Positions 7,584 through 16,860 are shown, counted from the first letter of the stretch. The stretch is DNA of 64,000 nucleotides from CALLPQ01 sp039819545 (GCA_039819545.1 JBCBRS010000009.1:61134-125133), one strand, 5' to 3'. The notes: generated from the letters alone by a model not told the origin. Translations and numbers: made by a program.

Positions 7584-9542
7584 GTGAAGCTCAGGCAAGA
7601 ACAGCCACATTTATCAATAAAGCAGCTTTCGGAAACAACACTGCCGAAACTAACTGTGCTTACGGGGGTCAACGGATCCGGCAAAACGCACCTATTGCGC
7701 GCCATCGAAAACGGGTGCGTCGTGGTCGACATCGCGCCAACCCCAAATACTGACATAAGGTTTTTCGATTGGACAAATCTTGTACCCAACGAAGCAGCAG
7801 AAACAAACATAACCACCATTTACTCTGAACGCGAACAGTTTTGTCAACAAATACAGACATTTAAGGCTCAGCAAAACGAAATCCTCGGCATGACGATATC
7901 GCGGTTTGGCCTAATGAATCTATCTGACGACGAGAAGTGGGCTTTACTCGATTGTGACGTTGCTTCCCTTACGAAAGATATTTCGACAGGTGGTGACGCA
8001 AACAGTCTGTTTAAGCAGTTGGAAAGAGTAAAGCAGACTTTAGAGACCAATACCCGAAATCACTTTCGCAAAAATCGTAAATTCCAAAATCTAATCGATC
8101 AGTTTATATCTGAAAAAGGCCACCTTGCGAGTGTAAAGGAATCTGATTTCTACAGTCGTCCTTTTGGTTGGGATCAAGGCGATATGTTTCAACAATCCTT
8201 TGCAACAATGTTTTTGACCTACTTCGAGTTAAAAAAAACCAATATGATCCGAAAGGCGATGGTCGATGAGGGCGAAGTTCCGGATGTGCCACCACTAAGC
8301 AAAGATGACTTCATTGCTCAACACGGCGAAGCACCCTGGGACTTTGTTAATGAAACAATTCAAACGGCCGGCTTGGATTTTTCGATCGACCACCCAAAGG
8401 AATTAGAGTCGATAAAATATAGGCCTACGCTAACAAAAAACTCTTCGGGTGCAGAGGTCAGTTTTACTGCTCTCTCATCGGGCGAAAAGGTTCTAATGTC
8501 TTTTGCCTTCTGCCTGTACTACTCTCTCGATCGGCGGCAAACAGTTCAGCGTCCAAAACTACTTCTATTCGATGAAATCGACGCGCCTCTTCATCCTTCT
8601 ATGTCAAAAGTGTTAATGGAGACAATTAACAAAATGCTCGTTGAGAAGCATGGAATCCACGTGATCTTCGTTACACACTCCCCTTCGACCGTTGCGGTTG
8701 CCCCTGAGGAGGCAATTCATCTCATTCATCCAGACACAAACCAAATTTCTAAAGAATCAAAACGGCGCGCAATTTCGACTCTTACAGCTGGGATTCCAAT
8801 ACTCTCCATCGACTTTGAGGGCCGTCGGCAAGTCTTCGTAGAAAGCCAAAAAGACGCCGTTCGTTATGACAAGCTATATGCGCGTTATGAAGCATCGCTT
8901 GAAAGTGACCGGTCATTGTCATTTATCGGCGTGGGAGGAAGGAATAAGGATGGAAACGACGTAGGAAGCGGTTCGGCGCAGGTAAAACGGCTCGTCAAGG
9001 AATTTGTTGATGGCGGTAACATTTCCGTGTTTGGAATTGTGGATTGGGATAATGGCCGCAACTCAACGTCGGATCGCATCTTTGCACTTGCCGAAGGTCA
9101 TCGATATTCCATAGAAAACTGTCTTCTTGATCCACTATTAATCGCGACGCTTATCTATTGCGAACAACGTGAAAGGGCTAGCGAATTTAACTGGTCCGTA
9201 CCGTATACCGATTTCTCAACGCAAAAACCATCTGAGCTAGAACGAATAGCAAATGACATAGCGGATCGCGTTCTCACCACTCTCAACTCTTCTAATCAAT
9301 CCACAGCTGAATATGCTTATAGTGGAGGACTCACGTTAGAACTCCCCAAGCACTATATGGAGGTCAATGGCCATGATCTCGAAGCCGCAATCATCGAGAC
9401 CTTTCCTTACCTCACCCCAGCATCAAAGACACCCGGCTTGATGCTCAAAGTCATCAATCATGTATTAGATGACCACCCGAGCTTTTTGCCCAACGAGATT
9501 CTAAACACGTTTCGATCCATTTTGAGCTACGAGCTCCAATGA
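7584..9542 (+). CDS. ABC-type ATPase fused to DUF4435/TOPRIM-like domain (PARIS/OLD-like defence candidate)
   Basis: 652 residues, GTG start. Residues 1-400 form an ABC/SMC-type ATPase: Walker A GVNGSGKT (28-35), signature LSSGEK (297-302), Walker B LLLFDE (326-331) and the H-loop histidine (365). Residues 415-650 read as DUF4435, a TOPRIM-like fold: a conserved Glu in VFVES (E420), DWD (487-489) as the metal-binding DxD, and the family motif YSIEN (508-512). This order matches AriA (AAA15 ATPase) plus AriB (DUF4435 nuclease) of PARIS, which also occurs as a fused gene; OLD-family nucleases are the alternative. The codon use is clearly AT-richer than in neighbouring genes, and no partner gene is adjacent, suggesting horizontal gain. 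Domain calls come from motifs; the defence role is inferred. Confidence 0.85.
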   Translation: MKLRQEQPHLSIKQLSETTLPKLTVLTGVNGSGKTHLLRAIENGCVVVDIAPTPNTDIRFFDWTNLVPNEAAETNITTIYSEREQFCQQIQTFKAQQNEILGMTISRFGLMNLSDDEKWALLDCDVASLTKDISTGGDANSLFKQLERVKQTLETNTRNHFRKNRKFQNLIDQFISEKGHLASVKESDFYSRPFGWDQGDMFQQSFATMFLTYFELKKTNMIRKAMVDEGEVPDVPPLSKDDFIAQHGEAPWDFVNETIQTAGLDFSIDHPKELESIKYRPTLTKNSSGAEVSFTALSSGEKVLMSFAFCLYYSLDRRQTVQRPKLLLFDEIDAPLHPSMSKVLMETINKMLVEKHGIHVIFVTHSPSTVAVAPEEAIHLIHPDTNQISKESKRRAISTLTAGIPILSIDFEGRRQVFVESQKDAVRYDKLYARYEASLESDRSLSFIGVGGRNKDGNDVGSGSAQVKRLVKEFVDGGNISVFGIVDWDNGRNSTSDRIFALAEGHRYSIENCLLDPLLIATLIYCEQRERASEFNWSVPYTDFSTQKPSELERIANDIADRVLTTLNSSNQSTAEYAYSGGLTLELPKHYMEVNGHDLEAAIIETFPYLTPASKTPGLMLKVINHVLDDHPSFLPNEILNTFRSILSYELQ

Positions 9543-9776
9543 GCTTTTTGCTATAAGTCGAAAATGCTCGGATCGTCCGGTATCTTACTAGCAAACGCTA
9601 AGCGCCAATCACGAGCCCAAATACACAATTGAATATGTCAATTTCCAATGTCTTCATTCGCATGCAGACTAGACGTGCAAATTTGGGGCCACAGGGAACG
9701 GCTTTCGGCGAATGGCAGAAAAATAAGGAAGACCCTGCCAGCTACTTTTGCAAATCCGGCAAATGCCCCCATCCCA

Positions 9777-10193
9777 TCAAACCTTGGACCGGAAAACCTC
9801 AATCCCTGCTGCGTCGGCGTTCTCTATCGCTTCTGGCTTTCTGATCCGGACCCTGATGGAAAAGACCATGGGGTGATCGAGGCCCAGGGCGCAAATGCGT
9901 TCGGCGAGGGTTTCTATGAGCTGGATGTGGCCTTCGTCGATCAGGGCCTGGATGGCGAGGGCGAATTTGTTGTAGCAGACCACATCGGCCAGCGCGTCGG
10001 AGGTGGGGTCTGCGGGTTCTTCCACGGCCATGTCCACATCGAGGATTAGGGGCTGGAGGCGGCCATGCTCATGATCGTAAACGCCGATCCGCGCCTCAAC
10101 CTTCAGGCCTTCGATAAACACCTTGCGGGTGGAGCGGGCGTCAGCGTGGTTGAGGACTTTGATCTCCTGATCGGAATGGGGAAAGTTTGGCAT
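9777..10193 (-). CDS. folB: Dihydroneopterin aldolase
   Basis: 138 residues. The translation contains KVFIEGLKVEARIGVYDHEHGRLQPL, where the Glu (EARIGVYDHE) is the family's conserved position, then CYNKFALAIQALIDEGHIQLIETLAERI, which carries the second conserved Glu. FolB cleaves dihydroneopterin to the pterin precursor of folate, as a homo-oligomer in the cytoplasm. It follows a FolM-type reductase by a 4-nt gap on the same strand, so the two pterin genes probably form an operon. Confidence 0.92.
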   Translation of the reverse strand: MPNFPHSDQEIKVLNHADARSTRKVFIEGLKVEARIGVYDHEHGRLQPLILDVDMAVEEPADPTSDALADVVCYNKFALAIQALIDEGHIQLIETLAERICALGLDHPMVFSIRVRIRKPEAIENADAAGIEVFRSKV

Positions 10194-10197
10194 GGAA

Positions 10198-10986
10198 TTA
10201 TTCCGTAATCATCACGTCCGGCGTCTGCCACGTCAGGTGTTGGCCGCCATCGACGGCAATCATCTGTCCCGTCACGGCGGGGGCATCAATCAGATAGGAA
10301 AGCGCGTGAACAATATCGCCCGGCGTGGCGCCGTGGCCAAGAACCGTGGCGTCGTTCTGTTTCCGCCAATCGTCCGCTGATTGACGTTTGTTGCGCAAGG
10401 TCGGCCCGGGGCCAATGCCATTGACGCGGATCCCGCGCGGGCCCAGCGCCTGGGCCAGTGTGATTGTCATACTCATGAGCGCGGCTTTTGACGCGGTGTA
10501 GGTCAGAAACTGCGGCGTTAGCTTTTTTACCCGCTGGTCGATCAGGTTCACGATCAGGCCGTTACCAGTGGCCTTATCGGCTAGCCGTTCCGGGCGTTGA
10601 CGGGCGAACCCTTGCGCGAGGGTGACCGGCGCGCGCAGGTTTACGTCCATATGGAGGTCCCAACTGGCCCGCGTCATGGTGTCGATATCGTCATTTTCAA
10701 ACGTGGAGGCCGAATTGACGAGGAGCGACAAAGGCGCGCCAATCGCCTCACAGGCCGCAGGGATCAGGTTTGCGACCGCCGTCTCGTCCATCAGGTTTGC
10801 CCCAATACGCGTGGCCCGGCCGCCAGCCTCAGTGATTTCGCGCACCACGTCTTCGGCTTCGGCGCGGCCGGAATTGTAGTGGACAACAACCGGTATCCCG
10901 CGCGCAGCCAGGCCAAGCGCCATAGCGCGGCCCAGTCTTTTTCCTGCGCCGGTGACAAGCGCCGCGTCGGTTTGCGAGGGGGTCAA
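10198..10986 (-). CDS. FolM-type pteridine reductase (SDR family)
   Basis: 262 residues from TTG 10986, with GGGAG about 8 nt upstream. It is a classical short-chain dehydrogenase with catalytic Tyr/Lys in YTASKAAL. Its cofactor motif is TGAGKRLG, which fits TGx3RxG of pteridine reductases (PTR1, FolM) rather than the usual TGx3GxG. Together with folB immediately downstream, this points to reduction of dihydrofolate or dihydromonapterin with NADPH; the substrate is inferred. The upstream neighbour is the Ca2+/Na+ exchanger on the same strand, 25 nt away. Confidence 0.85.
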   Translation of the reverse strand: MTPSQTDAALVTGAGKRLGRAMALGLAARGIPVVVHYNSGRAEAEDVVREITEAGGRATRIGANLMDETAVANLIPAACEAIGAPLSLLVNSASTFENDDIDTMTRASWDLHMDVNLRAPVTLAQGFARQRPERLADKATGNGLIVNLIDQRVKKLTPQFLTYTASKAALMSMTITLAQALGPRGIRVNGIGPGPTLRNKRQSADDWRKQNDATVLGHGATPGDIVHALSYLIDAPAVTGQMIAVDGGQHLTWQTPDVMITE

Positions 10987-11011
10987 GGGGTCGCTCCCAC
11001 CACGATCAACA

Positions 11012-11971
11012 TCAGCTGTTCAAATAGGCCAGGGTGGCAATAAAGCTCACATACCCGCCTGCCATAACGAGGCCCGCCACGCGGCCAATATCCTGCCGCC
11101 GGATGATAAAGACGAACAAGAGGAGCGTTGCCCCGACCATCACCGGCAAATCAAACCGCAATGACACAGGATCGAAAACCGCGCCACCCGCAAGCCCTGT
11201 GGCGCCGCCCACGGCAAGCAAATTAAAGATATTGGAGCCAACAATACTGCCGATGGCCACGTCAGATTTCTTTTTCAGCGCCGCAGAAATCACCGTTGCA
11301 AGCTCGGGCAGGGAGGTCCCAAAGGCGATGACCGTGAGCCCGATAATTGTTTCGCGCACGCCAAGACTGGTGGCGATAATCACCCCATTCTTTACCAAAA
11401 GATGGGCGCCTAACGGTAAGCCAATCAGCCCGACAATGATGAAAATCAGGGTGGAGAGGGCAAGCCCGTCGCCGTCGGTAAACTCCTCCACATCATCAAG
11501 GATCGGGTTTTCGCCTGTCCCGCGCCGGGCCTCAATCATCATGCTAAGCACATAGTAAATGATCGCCGCCGTGAGCGCGAGCCCCACAGTCTGCGTGATC
11601 CCGCCCATGGTGTAGGCAATGAAGGCAAAGACAAGTGTGGCGGCTGTGACGATGACGCCATGGCGGCGCAAGCCCGGCACATGGGATGACATGGGATAGA
11701 TGATTGCGGGAAAGCCGAGGACCATCAGAATGTTGGCAATGTTTGACCCGATGATATTGCCGAGTGCGATACCGCCCGCATCGCTTGTCACCGCCTGGAT
11801 GGAAACAAAGATTTCTGGAGCGGAGGTACCGAAGGCGACAATCGTCAGGCTGACGACCAGAGCTGGCACTCTCAGGGCCCGGGCAAGATCAACGGCGCCG
11901 CGGACCAGCAATTCGCCAGCGGTCAGAAGAATGACCAATCCGGCCAAGAGAAACAGTATTTCGTGAAGCAT
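11012..11971 (-). CDS. Calcium/sodium antiporter (CaCA family, YrbG-like)
   Basis: 319 residues from the ATG at 11971 (MLHEILFLLAG); the open frame extends to 12076, but the added 35 residues are polar and overlap a separate microprotein. Two inverted repeats of about 150 residues each carry the CaCA alpha motifs: FGTSAPEIFVSI with GNIIGSN in the first, and FGTSLPELATVI with GSIVGSN in the second, where Glu and Asn/Ser coordinate ions. About ten membrane helices are seen. It probably exchanges cytoplasmic Ca2+ for Na+ or H+. Confidence 0.93.
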   Translation of the reverse strand: MLHEILFLLAGLVILLTAGELLVRGAVDLARALRVPALVVSLTIVAFGTSAPEIFVSIQAVTSDAGGIALGNIIGSNIANILMVLGFPAIIYPMSSHVPGLRRHGVIVTAATLVFAFIAYTMGGITQTVGLALTAAIIYYVLSMMIEARRGTGENPILDDVEEFTDGDGLALSTLIFIIVGLIGLPLGAHLLVKNGVIIATSLGVRETIIGLTVIAFGTSLPELATVISAALKKKSDVAIGSIVGSNIFNLLAVGGATGLAGGAVFDPVSLRFDLPVMVGATLLLFVFIIRRQDIGRVAGLVMAGGYVSFIATLAYLNS

Positions 11972-12053
11972 GGTGGCCCCGCCTTGGCGACCCGTTTCGC
12001 CCGGTAATGAACCGGACTGTCGGCCGCTCTTTTGCCCAGAGTGGCAGTGCCCG

Positions 12054-12134
12054 TTAGTCGACTTGGCCTTTTTCAATCAGATTGAGAAGGCCAAGAATGA
12101 CAACGAAGCCGAAAATAATTGCAATGGCGGTCAT
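12054..12134 (-). CDS. Candidate 26-residue membrane microprotein
   Basis: ATG at 12134 is preceded by GGAG with 7-nt spacing. The 26-residue product begins MTAIAIIFGF and ends LLNLIEKGQVD: one transmembrane helix (about residues 2-19) and a short polar tail ending in acidic residue D. Its stop lies about 80 nt before the antiporter start on the same strand, so co-transcription is likely. I have an impression that small proteins of similar shape occur in alphaproteobacteria, but no family is named here. It is too short for standard gene callers. Confidence 0.55.
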   Translation of the reverse strand: MTAIAIIFGFVVILGLLNLIEKGQVD

Positions 12135-12364
12135 GGCGTGTCTCCAGAAGTAAGGCAGGTCCCGTAAGAGCCTGCGCGGGAAAGAAAAAGGCGGGAGGAA
12201 CCGTGCCCCAAGGCTCCGCTTTCGCCAACACTGATCGATAATCGGATATGGGTGATTTGTCCTGAAATCACAAGGGCATCTACGCATGCACCCGGCATAG
12301 AGATTGCTGGGCTCGCCCCGAATAAGGGGCTAGGGTTACCGAACAGACCGGGAATGACCGAAAA

Positions 12365-13522
12365 ATGAGTGAAACCGTGGAAATCCCGGACGGCAGCGTT
12401 GCTGATGACGTCTGTGTTTTCGGCAATGGCGCTGGACGCGAAGAAGCAAAGGGAACGGCTCGGTGCTGGGTTGTCAGTAATGGGCGCGCAGGCACGCAAA
12501 ATCAGGCGCTCGGTCTTGCCCGCGCCCTAAAAAGACAACTCGCGCCGGAAATCGCCCTGTCGGTGGTAATCAAACAGATAGTGGTGGATCGCTCGCTGAG
12601 CCGTATGCTCTTCGGCCCGCTCCTTTCGACGGCGCGAGGCAGCACCGGTGCGCTCAGGCGGTTGTCGCCAAAAGGACACCTCCTGCGCCCTCCATTTCCG
12701 GACCTGTGGATTGCGGCGGGTAGTGACACCGTTGGCGTGACGATGGCGGTCAAGCATGCAAATCCGCAAACCTTTACCATCCAAACGCAAGATCCGCGGG
12801 CGCCAGCCAGCGCGTTCGATTGTGTGGTGCCCCCGCATCATGACGCAATCCGCGGGCCAAATGTGTTGCCAATGATCGGCGCGCCCACGCCGCTAACCCG
12901 TCAGCGGATTGCTGAAGAGCGCGCGCGGCTGGACGATTGGTTTACGGGTGTTCCGGCGCGGTATGTGACCGTTCTTCTGGGGGGTAACAATAAGCGTCAA
13001 TGGATAAGCCCGGCACAAATCGACGATCTGATTAGCTCTCTAACATCGCTCAATCATGAGGGTTACGGCGCTCTGATCTCTGGCTCGCGGCGCACCGATG
13101 CCCGTGTTCTGACGATCCTGCGCGAGGCGTTTGCGGGCCAGCTAAAAAAGGGCACGGTCAGATTGATCGATAGCGCAGACGTCGAGGCTACGGGCTTTAA
13201 TCCGTACCCAGCTATTTTAGCCAATCCGGCGGCTATTCTGGTAACCGAGGACAGCGTGAATATGGTCAGCGAGGCGGCAATGACGGGACGCCCGGTTTAT
13301 ACGCTTGGGCTTTGCGGGTCGCCGGGAAAGTTCCGGCGCTTTCATGAAACGATGCGCGCACGGGGGATAACACGTCCCTTCACAGGCACGATTGAGACAT
13401 GGACCTATGCGCCCTTTGATGAGACGGCCCGCATTGCCAGCGCTTTGGCAAAAACGCTAAAAGAAAAGGGTGTTTTTGCCCGCCCGACGGATGCCCCGGA
13501 TGGCGACGATATTAGCGTATAA
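12365..13522 (+). CDS. Mitochondrial fission ELM1-family protein
   Basis: 385 residues. It matches the ELM1 family (PF06258) by its N-terminal CWVVSNGRAGTQNQALGLA, the middle VTVLLGGNNKRQWIS, ISGSRRTDARV and the C-terminal TEDSVNMVSEAAMTGRPVY. The fold resembles GT-B glycosyltransferases, and bacterial members are often annotated as putative nucleoside-diphosphate-sugar epimerase-like or of unknown function; none of these roles is established here. The first 30 residues are poorly conserved-looking. A secreted thioredoxin follows after 11 nt on the same strand. Confidence 0.85.
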   Translation: MSETVEIPDGSVADDVCVFGNGAGREEAKGTARCWVVSNGRAGTQNQALGLARALKRQLAPEIALSVVIKQIVVDRSLSRMLFGPLLSTARGSTGALRRLSPKGHLLRPPFPDLWIAAGSDTVGVTMAVKHANPQTFTIQTQDPRAPASAFDCVVPPHHDAIRGPNVLPMIGAPTPLTRQRIAEERARLDDWFTGVPARYVTVLLGGNNKRQWISPAQIDDLISSLTSLNHEGYGALISGSRRTDARVLTILREAFAGQLKKGTVRLIDSADVEATGFNPYPAILANPAAILVTEDSVNMVSEAAMTGRPVYTLGLCGSPGKFRRFHETMRARGITRPFTGTIETWTYAPFDETARIASALAKTLKEKGVFARPTDAPDGDDISV

Positions 13523-13533
13523 AGAGATCAAAT

Positions 13534-14049
13534 GTGACTGGGTTTTATCAACGTATACTTTGCGCGGGGGCATTGGTGCTTTCATCGGTCACGCTACCGG
13601 CTGCCTTGGCTCAAGATAAAACGAGATCAGACACCGCGCACGCCACGGAGCCGACGGTTTATGTGGTCAATTTTACCGCAGACTGGTGCCCAAACTGCAA
13701 AGTCCTCGACCCGGCCCTTGCCGATGCCCTGACGCTGGTGAACGGGCTCGCGATTGCGCCCGTGACGTTTGACCTAACGAACGCCGAAACAACCAATGCA
13801 GCCTTTGAAAAGCTCAATGGCACGCTCCTCGGCGGGGTTTATGGCGATTATATCGGACTGACTGGTCTTGTGGTCATGGTCGCGGTCGATAGCGGCGAGA
13901 CAATTAGTTGTGCCACGCGGGTGATGGACGCGGGCGGGATTGCCGTGACCATTCGCGACGCGGTGAAAACCGCCGCGACCTATCCGCCTGGTAAACGGCC
14001 AGCGCCTGGATTTCTTTGTCCGCCTACAAATCAAAAACGTCGTTTATAA
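13534..14049 (+). CDS. Secreted thioredoxin-family protein
   Basis: 171 residues, GTG start. A signal peptide (hydrophobic 9-24, cleavage after ALA) precedes a thioredoxin domain whose active site is WCPNC (51-55) within NFTADWCPNCK. The vicinal Cys pair is intact, so periplasmic thiol-disulfide exchange is expected. Two further Cys (in SCATR and FLCPP) could form a structural bridge. The cis-Pro region is not obvious, so this may be a divergent member. It is 11 nt after the ELM1 gene and convergent with the GST gene. Confidence 0.8.
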   Translation: MTGFYQRILCAGALVLSSVTLPAALAQDKTRSDTAHATEPTVYVVNFTADWCPNCKVLDPALADALTLVNGLAIAPVTFDLTNAETTNAAFEKLNGTLLGGVYGDYIGLTGLVVMVAVDSGETISCATRVMDAGGIAVTIRDAVKTAATYPPGKRPAPGFLCPPTNQKRRL

Positions 14050-14056
14050 GGTCCGG

Positions 14057-14929
14057 TTAGGACGCACCGATTTTATCTTGCGTGCGGTGCTCAAAATCGC
14101 TGGCGTCATGGCGCTCGTGCAACTGCCCGCTGGGATCACCCCAGGCGCGATTGACCATGCGCCCACGCGTAACGGCTGGGCGTGATTTGTTGTCCGCTGC
14201 CCAGCGCACGACATTTTTATACTCATGAACCTGCAGGAATTTGGCCGCATCATAGAGAAGCCCTTCGACCATCCCGCCATACCAGGGATAGATTGCCATA
14301 TCGGCAATCGAATACTCGTCGCCTGCCATCCACGCATGATCCGCCAGGTGACGGTCAAGCACATCAAGCTGGCGTTTGACTTCCATGGCGTATCGATTGA
14401 TCGGGTATTCCTGTTTGGTTGGGGCATAATTGTAAAAATGCCCGAACCCGCCCCCTAAAAACGGGGCGCTGCCCATCTGCCAGAAGAGCCAGGAAAGACA
14501 ATCTGTCCGGGCACGGTGTGATTTTGGCAAGAAAGCGTCAAACTTCTCAGCGAGATAAAGAAGGATCGCGCCGGATTCAAAAACCGCCGTCGGCGCCGGG
14601 GTGGAATGATCAACAAGAGCCGGGATTTTGGAGTTCGGATTGGCTGCCACGAACCCTGAGGTAAACTGATCGCCTTCGGTGATCTTGATCAGCCAAGCAT
14701 CATACTCCGCGCCGGTATGTCCAGCGGCCAGTAACTCCTCCAGCATGATCGTAACTTTAACGCCGTTAGGTGTGGCAAGGGAATAAAGCTGGAGCGGATG
14801 CTTGCCCACGGGCAAATCTTTTTCGGAAGTGGGACCAGCGATAGGGCGGTTGATCGTGGCAAACGCGCCGCCGCTTTCTTCATCCCAGGTCCAGATTTCT
14901 GGCGGGGTATAAGGGGTGGTTTCGGTCAT
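14057..14929 (-). CDS. yghU: Glutathione S-transferase, YghU-like
   Basis: 290 residues from ATG 14929, chosen for the GGAAGG site just upstream; the frame reaches back to 14995. It matches the YghU/nu-class group: TPNGVKVTIMLEELLAAG, FVAANPNSKIPALVD, FESGAILLYLAEK, then the C-terminal helical domain with MGSAPFLGGGFGHFYNYAP and EYSIADMAIYPWYG. YghU enzymes bind two glutathione molecules and reduce disulfides or organic hydroperoxides in the cytoplasm. It is a single gene convergent with the thioredoxin gene. Confidence 0.92.
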   Translation of the reverse strand: MTETTPYTPPEIWTWDEESGGAFATINRPIAGPTSEKDLPVGKHPLQLYSLATPNGVKVTIMLEELLAAGHTGAEYDAWLIKITEGDQFTSGFVAANPNSKIPALVDHSTPAPTAVFESGAILLYLAEKFDAFLPKSHRARTDCLSWLFWQMGSAPFLGGGFGHFYNYAPTKQEYPINRYAMEVKRQLDVLDRHLADHAWMAGDEYSIADMAIYPWYGGMVEGLLYDAAKFLQVHEYKNVVRWAADNKSRPAVTRGRMVNRAWGDPSGQLHERHDASDFEHRTQDKIGAS

Positions 14930-15051
14930 GATCGGGCCTTCCAACACTTCACGCGTGAATGGTTGTGCCGAAAGCGGAGCGGGAGAGCCAATCATTTTTG
15001 TGTGAAGCCCTTAGTGCTGGGAAGCATGCGCGAACGCAGGCCGAGCGAAGC

Positions 15052-16632
15052 CTACCGCCGGTCATCATTCTCCACGCGAAAAACCTCCCCTCGGAAAAGG
15101 TCGACGATGTAAAGAGCGCCGGTATCGTCTTCGCCAAAACTTGAGATATTGACGATCATCCCGCTATTGGGCGGGTTCAGATCATCGGTGATATTCGTAA
15201 ACGCGCTGGACGCAATGGTGACCCCGTCAACCACATCAGCAACGGGCAGGGACCAGATGTTACTGGTGACAAAATCGGCAAACACATACCGCCCAATCAA
15301 CGCATCGACACCGCCGCGATGGACATAACCGCCGGTCACGGAAAAGCCGCCATTGGGCGAGTTTTCGTGGGGGTACTCGGCAATCGGCGCGCGCAGACCC
15401 GTTGTGGCGCCCATGGAAAAGGGGCGGGTCCCTTCCAGAATGTTCCAGCCAAAATTCTGGCCGCTGGAGCCCACTTCGATACGGTCGATTTCTTCAATCA
15501 AGCCCTGGCCCACATCACCAATGTAGATATCGCCGGTTTCACGGTCGACGCTCGCGCGGTATGGGTTTCGAAGCCCATAGGCGAAAATCTCGTCACGACC
15601 GGCGCTGTTTATGAAGGGATTGCCAAGTGGAATGGCGTAGTTTGCCTGATCATCCGTGGGGAAATCATCCCCAGTCGGATCGATTCTCAGGATTGCGCCC
15701 AGAAGATTATTCGTGTTTTGGGCGTTGCCCTGGGGATCACCAGCGCCGCCGCCGTCCCCGGACGCGATATAGAGAAAACCATCCGCCCCAAATCCAAGCC
15801 ACCCGGCATTATGATTGGCAAAAGGCTGCGGGAAGGTGAGGATCAGGCGACGCGAATTGGGATCGGCAAGATTGGGGTTTGCCGGGTCAACGGAGAATTC
15901 CAAAATCTCCGTATCGCCATTCAGGTTGGTGATGTGCACATAGAAAAGACCGCTCGTCGCATAATCAGGCGCGAAGGCAAGACCCAAAAGTCCTTGTTCG
16001 GCACCGGCGCGGCCCACGAGCGCGCTGATATCGAGAAACGGGTCAGCGGGCAGGGCATCATTATTATTCACATCGATGATGCGGATCAGCCCATCTTGTT
16101 CCACCACGAAAAGCCGGTTGCTGCCGTCGCCGGACCCGGTGGCAAAGATGGGGCGGGTAAAGCCAAGGCCGACACGCACGGTACGCATGGGTACATCGGT
16201 GCGGTCCGTGACAGTGATTTCGACCGTTTGTGAGCCAGCGGCCTGACCGTCCGAGGCGGTCAGCACCACTTCGTACACATTGTCACCATTCGCGTCGCCC
16301 GGAACCTCAAAATCTGGCAGGCTAATAAAGCTCAGCGCCCCTGATCCATCGAGGGTAAACGCCGCTGCATCGGCTCCACCGGTGAGGGAAAAACTAATCG
16401 GGTCGCCATCGGCATCCGTCGCGGTGGCCGTATAAAACGCAGCATCAACACGTTCGGGCACATCAACCGCGGCGGCTGACGTTACCTGCGGCGCCGCGTT
16501 GGTAACCGGCGGCGGCGGAGGCGGCGGCGCGGGGCTATCTGATCCGCAGGCCGCAACGAAAAGTGCCATCAGCCCTGCGCCTGTTGCCGGTGCCGTCTTT
16601 GCTGCAAAGATCGTGCGTTTGACCTGATCCAT
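15052..16632 (-). CDS. PQQ-dependent sugar dehydrogenase-type lipoprotein with cadherin-like domain
   Basis: 526 residues from ATG 16632 (AGGA 7-8 nt upstream). The N-terminus has a hydrophobic stretch ending LFVAAC, a lipobox, followed by a run of seven prolines. Residues about 45-140 form a cadherin-like beta domain (TATATDADGDPISFSLTGG). The remainder is a six-bladed propeller of the soluble aldose dehydrogenase/YliI type: GSNRLFVVEQDGLIRI, EQGLLGLAFAPDY, NHNAGWLGFGADGFLYIASG, YGLRNPYRASVD and GWNILEG. It probably oxidises sugars in the periplasm or at the outer membrane using PQQ; no pqq synthesis genes are in the window. Confidence 0.88.
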   Translation of the reverse strand: MDQVKRTIFAAKTAPATGAGLMALFVAACGSDSPAPPPPPPPVTNAAPQVTSAAAVDVPERVDAAFYTATATDADGDPISFSLTGGADAAAFTLDGSGALSFISLPDFEVPGDANGDNVYEVVLTASDGQAAGSQTVEITVTDRTDVPMRTVRVGLGFTRPIFATGSGDGSNRLFVVEQDGLIRIIDVNNNDALPADPFLDISALVGRAGAEQGLLGLAFAPDYATSGLFYVHITNLNGDTEILEFSVDPANPNLADPNSRRLILTFPQPFANHNAGWLGFGADGFLYIASGDGGGAGDPQGNAQNTNNLLGAILRIDPTGDDFPTDDQANYAIPLGNPFINSAGRDEIFAYGLRNPYRASVDRETGDIYIGDVGQGLIEEIDRIEVGSSGQNFGWNILEGTRPFSMGATTGLRAPIAEYPHENSPNGGFSVTGGYVHRGGVDALIGRYVFADFVTSNIWSLPVADVVDGVTIASSAFTNITDDLNPPNSGMIVNISSFGEDDTGALYIVDLFRGEVFRVENDDRR

Positions 16633-16860
16633 GTTGAAATCCTCATCCCGTGCCTGACCGCTCAAATTGGCGATTTACGCTGATTCCCGAGAGGGGTGGC
16701 GCTGCCCGCGCCCACACCACCTTTATCGTTCTTGCCACCATTAGCCTTGATCGGCTTTGCCACGACGGCAATCCACCTTTTCGTAACCATACCGCGAAAA
16801 CCTGACTTAATCGTTGATGATCGCCATGGTTTTGCACGTGAGGCTGGGCTCAACGGGCGG

